Part shown: one piece after another, positions 60,581 through 64,000 of the stretch
How positions within the stretch are numbered: the first letter of the stretch is position 1
Layout of the letters: the number at the start of each line of letters is the position of its first letter
The notes under the pieces: generated by a model
The model's input: only the letters and a program-made list of their open reading frames with translations
What the model was told of the DNA's origin: nothing
Databases searched by the model: none
Source of the DNA: Manihot esculenta
Lineage: Eukaryota; Streptophyta; Magnoliopsida; Malpighiales; Euphorbiaceae
Direction: 5' to 3'
Length of the DNA: 64,000 bases
NCBI RefSeq assembly: GCF_001659605.2
Contig: NC_035171.2
Coordinates: 6,154,886 to 6,218,885, forward strand
Program-made: the position numbers and the translations under genes

Positions 60581-62862
60581 TGTAATACCCGGCTAGACTC
60601 CGGTATCGGAATTCCTACCGTCCGGTGGAATCTCGGATGTCGGAAGCCTCTAGTAGGGTAAAACCATGTTTTTATGAAATGTTTTAATGTGTTTTATGTT
60701 TTAAGCATGAAAGAAAATGAGTTTTTGCATGAAAATAGCATTGGAGGAAAACTCAGGTTCGGCCGCTAAACCTCAAGTTCGGCTGCCGAACATGCATGCG
60801 TTGCGGGTGTGCTTTAGGCCCTCAAAAGCATAAGTGAGGGAAGTCCAGGTTCGGCCGCCGAACCTCATGTTTGGCCGCTGAACATGGCATGCATGCAGAG
60901 GCACATTCGGCCCCCGAACGTGGTCTGGCCAGCCACTATAAAAGGGTCCCTTAGCCGAAAACGGGCGAGCTTTTTCCCCATTTTCGGCCAAGGTGAGCTC
61001 TCCGTCGTCCCTCACCCATCTTTGATGTTCTTTCTCAAAATCTTTCAAGATTTTCATTTGTTTTAACTTGGTTTTGAAGATTTGAGCTTTTGAGCGAAGT
61101 TTTGGAGCTTGGAGGTTCAAGAACCCAATCTCTCCCAACTTCGAGTTTGGGTCGTCTCTCTCTCGGTCTTCAAGAGGTAAGAGCCGATCTTAAACTCATT
61201 GCATGTTTTAAATAAGTTTTATGCAAGATCTATGGGTTAGAATGCATGTTTAGGTTATGGTTATGTTTATGGGTATAAATGTATGTTCTTGAACAATGTG
61301 GATGCTTGATGTGTTGTAGATGGGGTTTATGATGGTTTGAGACCCATTGGAACATGTATGCTTGTGTTTGTGTGTTGTAGAATAGGTTTGATGCACGTTT
61401 GATAAGTTTGGAGGCGAAATGTGCAATGGGAGCCAAGTTTCTGCCCTTTTGCAGAAACCAGGTTCGGCAGCCGAAGGACTTTCGGCCGCCGAACATGGCT
61501 GGGGAAGCAGCCTTTCGGCTGCCGAAGCTTGCCCCCGAAAGGAGACTTTCGTCTCTGTCTGGCAGTTTCGGCCGCCGAAAGTGCCGCCGAACATGCATGA
61601 GTTTCGTCTCTGTCTGGGAGTTTCGGCCGCCGAAGGTGCCGCCGAACCTGCCTGACTTTCGGCTCTGGAGGGACTTTCGGCCGCCGAACCTGCCGCCGAA
61701 AGTGCCCTGTCTAGGCCTCCTTTGCGTGATTTTGTATGGTTGTTTCATGATGTTTTAGGGGGTTTTTGGGGAGTAGTTTATAGTTATGTTCAGGTATGTT
61801 TGGTCCCTCATTTGAGTCCACCTGTGTAGGTTCGGACCCGAGGAACCGAGGACCCCAGCAGTGAGTTCAGCTGCTTCGGTGTTGTCAGAGTCTGCCAGAG
61901 GTGAGTGGAACTAAACTTAATCTTTTAAATTAAATGTTTTATCATGTTTCATGCATCATGATTTTGCAATAGGATGATTGCATTAGTATTCACGAATATG
62001 CCGCATTGCATCGATTGTTGTTGATGTGGGTGAATGTTGGATGACCCAATTAGTCCATGACAGGAAGACCAGGACCCCATTCTACGGCCTGGCACGATTG
62101 TAAGGAAAGACCAGGACCCCATTCTACGGCCTGGCATGATTGTGGAACTCGAAGACCAGGAGCCCAGAGGAGGCCCTGGGATAATGGTAAGTAATGTATG
62201 TATGACAGGAAGACCAGGACCCCATGCTACGGCCTGGCACAATGTTAGCTTGGACTAATTGGTGACAAGTTCACCCAACCCTTATGTGAATTGTCTGTGT
62301 TATGATGCATTTCATTGAAGCATAGTGTTAATGTGTTTTAATAGCTCTACTCACTGGGCTTTTAGCTCACCCCTCTCCCTTTTACCCCCAGGCTTGCAGG
62401 TACAGGATATAGCAGGAGTCCGGATAGAGTAAAGAAGTCATGTTTATGTAATAGCTAGTAATGGACATGATCGAATTGTAATGTAAAGTATTAATCAGTA
62501 TAGTTATGAGATGATGTTATGGATGTTAGAAGTGTGCTTGACCATAGATTGTTGTATCCCTTTTAATACATGATCTTAGAGATTTTTATGATGTTTATGT
62601 AAACCAACTCAACATATGTTATGTCACCCATTGGGGGCACTGATGAGATCCCACAGAGGGATCAATGTTATGTTAATGTTTATGCAGGTTGAGTTTGGTT
62701 GATGTATATGGAAAGAAAAGTTTTAATTTTTATGTATGTTGTTGATCATGTATGGGATTATACAGGTTTACAGGTTTCATGTCAGGCTTGCTACGGTTCC
62801 CGGCGGCCTTAAGCCGATCTGGATCCTAGCGCCGGTAGCGGTCCGATTTTTGGGTCGTTACA
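60581..62862 (+). mobile_element. 5' LTR (2.28 kb) of a Ty3/Gypsy retrotransposon that continues past the window
   Basis: TG...CA limits: TGTAATACCC at 60581 and CGTTACA at 62862. Landmarks include a TATAAAAGGG promoter-like element near 60937, at least eight TTCGGCNGCCGAA palindromes (60755-61690) and a short tandem array near 62065-62260 built on GACCAGGACCCCAT...CGGCCTGGCA. The end block CTTAAGCCGATCTGGATCC is shared with the collapsed LTR at 40160. A primer-binding site follows directly. Confidence 0.9.
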
Positions 62863-62865
62863 GAA

Positions 62866-62877
62866 TGGTATCAGAGC
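62866..62877 (+). promoter_or_regulatory. primer-binding site (initiator Met tRNA type)
   Basis: TGGTATCAGAGC starts three bases after the LTR end. It is the standard complement of the 3' end of plant initiator methionine tRNA and marks the first-strand priming site. Confidence 0.9.
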
Positions 62878-63124
62878 CCTAGGTTCATATGGTCGGACCT
62901 AGAGTGTCGGGCTCATAGATGTTATAGAAGGTCAAGCACAATAGGAAAGATCATGTCCACTATGATAGGATATGGAGTCCTGTCTTGCATGATGATGTGA
63001 AATGCCATGATAATATGCATGTGCATTAATGATATGTGATGTGTGTGATGCGGGTTCATGTGTGCCCACATGAACCATATGATGCTAATGTTTATGTGAT
63101 GTGCACTGTTTTTCAGAAAACAGG

Positions 63125-64000
63125 ATGAGAGGAACTCGTCGATCAGCAAGATTGACTGGAGTGCCACCTGAGGATGAGGGCACGAGCGCCCGTCCTCCAG
63201 CATTGCCTAGGGCAATGTCTAGTAGGTCTAGCAGAGACAGAGCAGTAAGAGACCCTAGAAGGTCTCTGGATCTGGGTAGAAGCAGATCAGTTAGAGGAAC
63301 AATTCAGGGAGGAGCGTCAGAGGACATGGGGGATGACATGGATGTAGAGCAGAGGAGGGATGGCAGTCTGGGAGTTAGCATGTCAGAAGAAGGAATGGGA
63401 GAGTCCCAAGGAGGCACTCAGGCCTCGGGATTTGTTCAGCCACCCCACTACCCACACTTCTCACAACATCCCGGGTATTCGATGGGAGGTACATCGGATT
63501 ACCCTAGTTTCACCCCTTATCCCACACAGATGCCATACCCACCATACTACCCACCATATTCACAGTACCCAATGTATCCACCTCCACCCTACTATCCAAA
63601 TCCAGCAAACCCTACCACAGAAAATGTTACACCTTCTCCACCATCAGCAGAAGCCCCAGTTCCAGAAACCCAGTTACCTAGGCCTAGCTCATCTGGTAGG
63701 AGCAAGGTCAAGATGACTGAATATATGAAGTTGGGTGCTCCCCAGTTTGAGTCAGGTGATGACCCGTTTGTGTATCTTGAGAGGGTCAAGACTATTACAG
63801 AGGAGTTGGGGGCGGATGACAGTAGAGCCATTCAAATGGCCGGGTTCACGCTTAAGTGCAAGAAGGCACGAGAGTGGTTCAAAGATTATGTGAACCCGAG
63901 AGTGGACAGCATGTCGTGGGAAGAGTTTGCAAACGAGTTTGCAGGATGGGCTTTTCCCAATAGCTCAAGGGAGCTAAAGATGATAGAGTTTGAACAGTTG
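63125..64000 (+). CDS. Ty3/Gypsy gag (5' part, open to the window edge)
   Basis: An uninterrupted 292-codon frame from ATG 63125 to the last base. The N-terminus is Arg/Ser-rich (RRSARL..., DPRRSLDLGRSRS), followed by a Pro/Tyr-rich stretch around residues 135-170 (YPPYYPPYSQYPMYPPPPYY). The retrotransposon gag domain follows: KLGAPQFESGDDPFVYLERV, then AGFTLKCKKAREWFKDYV and WEEFANEFAGWAFPNS. Order and motifs fit the capsid-like domain of chromovirus-type (Tekay/Del) plant elements. No stop or frameshift is seen, so this copy may be young. Confidence 0.88.
   Translation, partial: MRGTRRSARLTGVPPEDEGTSARPPALPRAMSSRSSRDRAVRDPRRSLDLGRSRSVRGTIQGGASEDMGDDMDVEQRRDGSLGVSMSEEGMGESQGGTQASGFVQPPHYPHFSQHPGYSMGGTSDYPSFTPYPTQMPYPPYYPPYSQYPMYPPPPYYPNPANPTTENVTPSPPSAEAPVPETQLPRPSSSGRSKVKMTEYMKLGAPQFESGDDPFVYLERVKTITEELGADDSRAIQMAGFTLKCKKAREWFKDYVNPRVDSMSWEEFANEFAGWAFPNSSRELKMIEFEQL

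Noticed and set aside
56306..61758. Frames of 80-170 codons rich in FGGRFGGRK or SAAE repeats
   Set aside because: Reading of the TTCGGCCGCCGAA palindromes inside LTRs on either strand; not genes.
63360..63716. 118-codon plus-strand frame over the gag region
   Set aside because: Out of frame with the real gag reading from 63125, which has the domain motifs and stays open to the edge.

Overview
This is nuclear DNA of a flowering plant. The genes have many short AT-rich GT-AG introns, the intergenic DNA is very AT-rich, and there are nested LTR retrotransposons and MITEs. The encoded proteins are eudicot-like. A Euphorbiaceae or other Malpighiales genome is my best guess from general resemblance; it is an inference and was not tested.

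Layout. Bases 1-4036 (+) hold the 3' part of a membrane-anchored alpha/beta-hydrolase gene. Bases 5253-8109 (-) hold a two-exon histone H2A.Z gene, convergent with the hydrolase. Bases 9971-14870 are repeats: a pair of ~100-bp inverted repeats surrounds a 3.6-kb LTR retrotransposon remnant that carries a 79-bp tandem array. Bases 15192-19548 (-) hold a seven-exon WD40 gene of the STRAP family. Bases 23513-26542 (-) hold a six-exon gene for a cysteine-rich, single-pass membrane protein with a thrombospondin type-1-like motif.

Bases 31529-35834 and 42913-45907 (+) are tandem copies of a boron (borate) exporter gene of the BOR4-like clade. The second copy is intact (667 aa). The first is broken in exon 6 by a 1,293-bp long-TIR element flanked by a perfect 8-bp target duplication. 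The two copies also differ reciprocally in two introns.

From 47 kb to the end the window is transposon graveyard. It holds a polygalacturonase pseudogene split by two hAT-like MITEs, a Copia reverse transcriptase/RNase H remnant split by a 434-bp inverted-repeat element with tRNA-like boxes, and several LTRs of one large retrotransposon family in both orientations. It also holds a second polygalacturonase 3' fragment. A Ty3/Gypsy element with a 2.28-kb LTR, a primer-binding site and an open gag frame runs off the right edge.

The host genes are independent housekeeping or transport genes with no sign of a shared pathway. I found no CRISPR array, rRNA, convincing tRNA gene or prokaryote-like system. 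The most interesting material is comparative: intron turnover between the BOR duplicates, the structured MITE that breaks one of them, and a palindromic GCCGAA motif shared by two apparently different retroelements.
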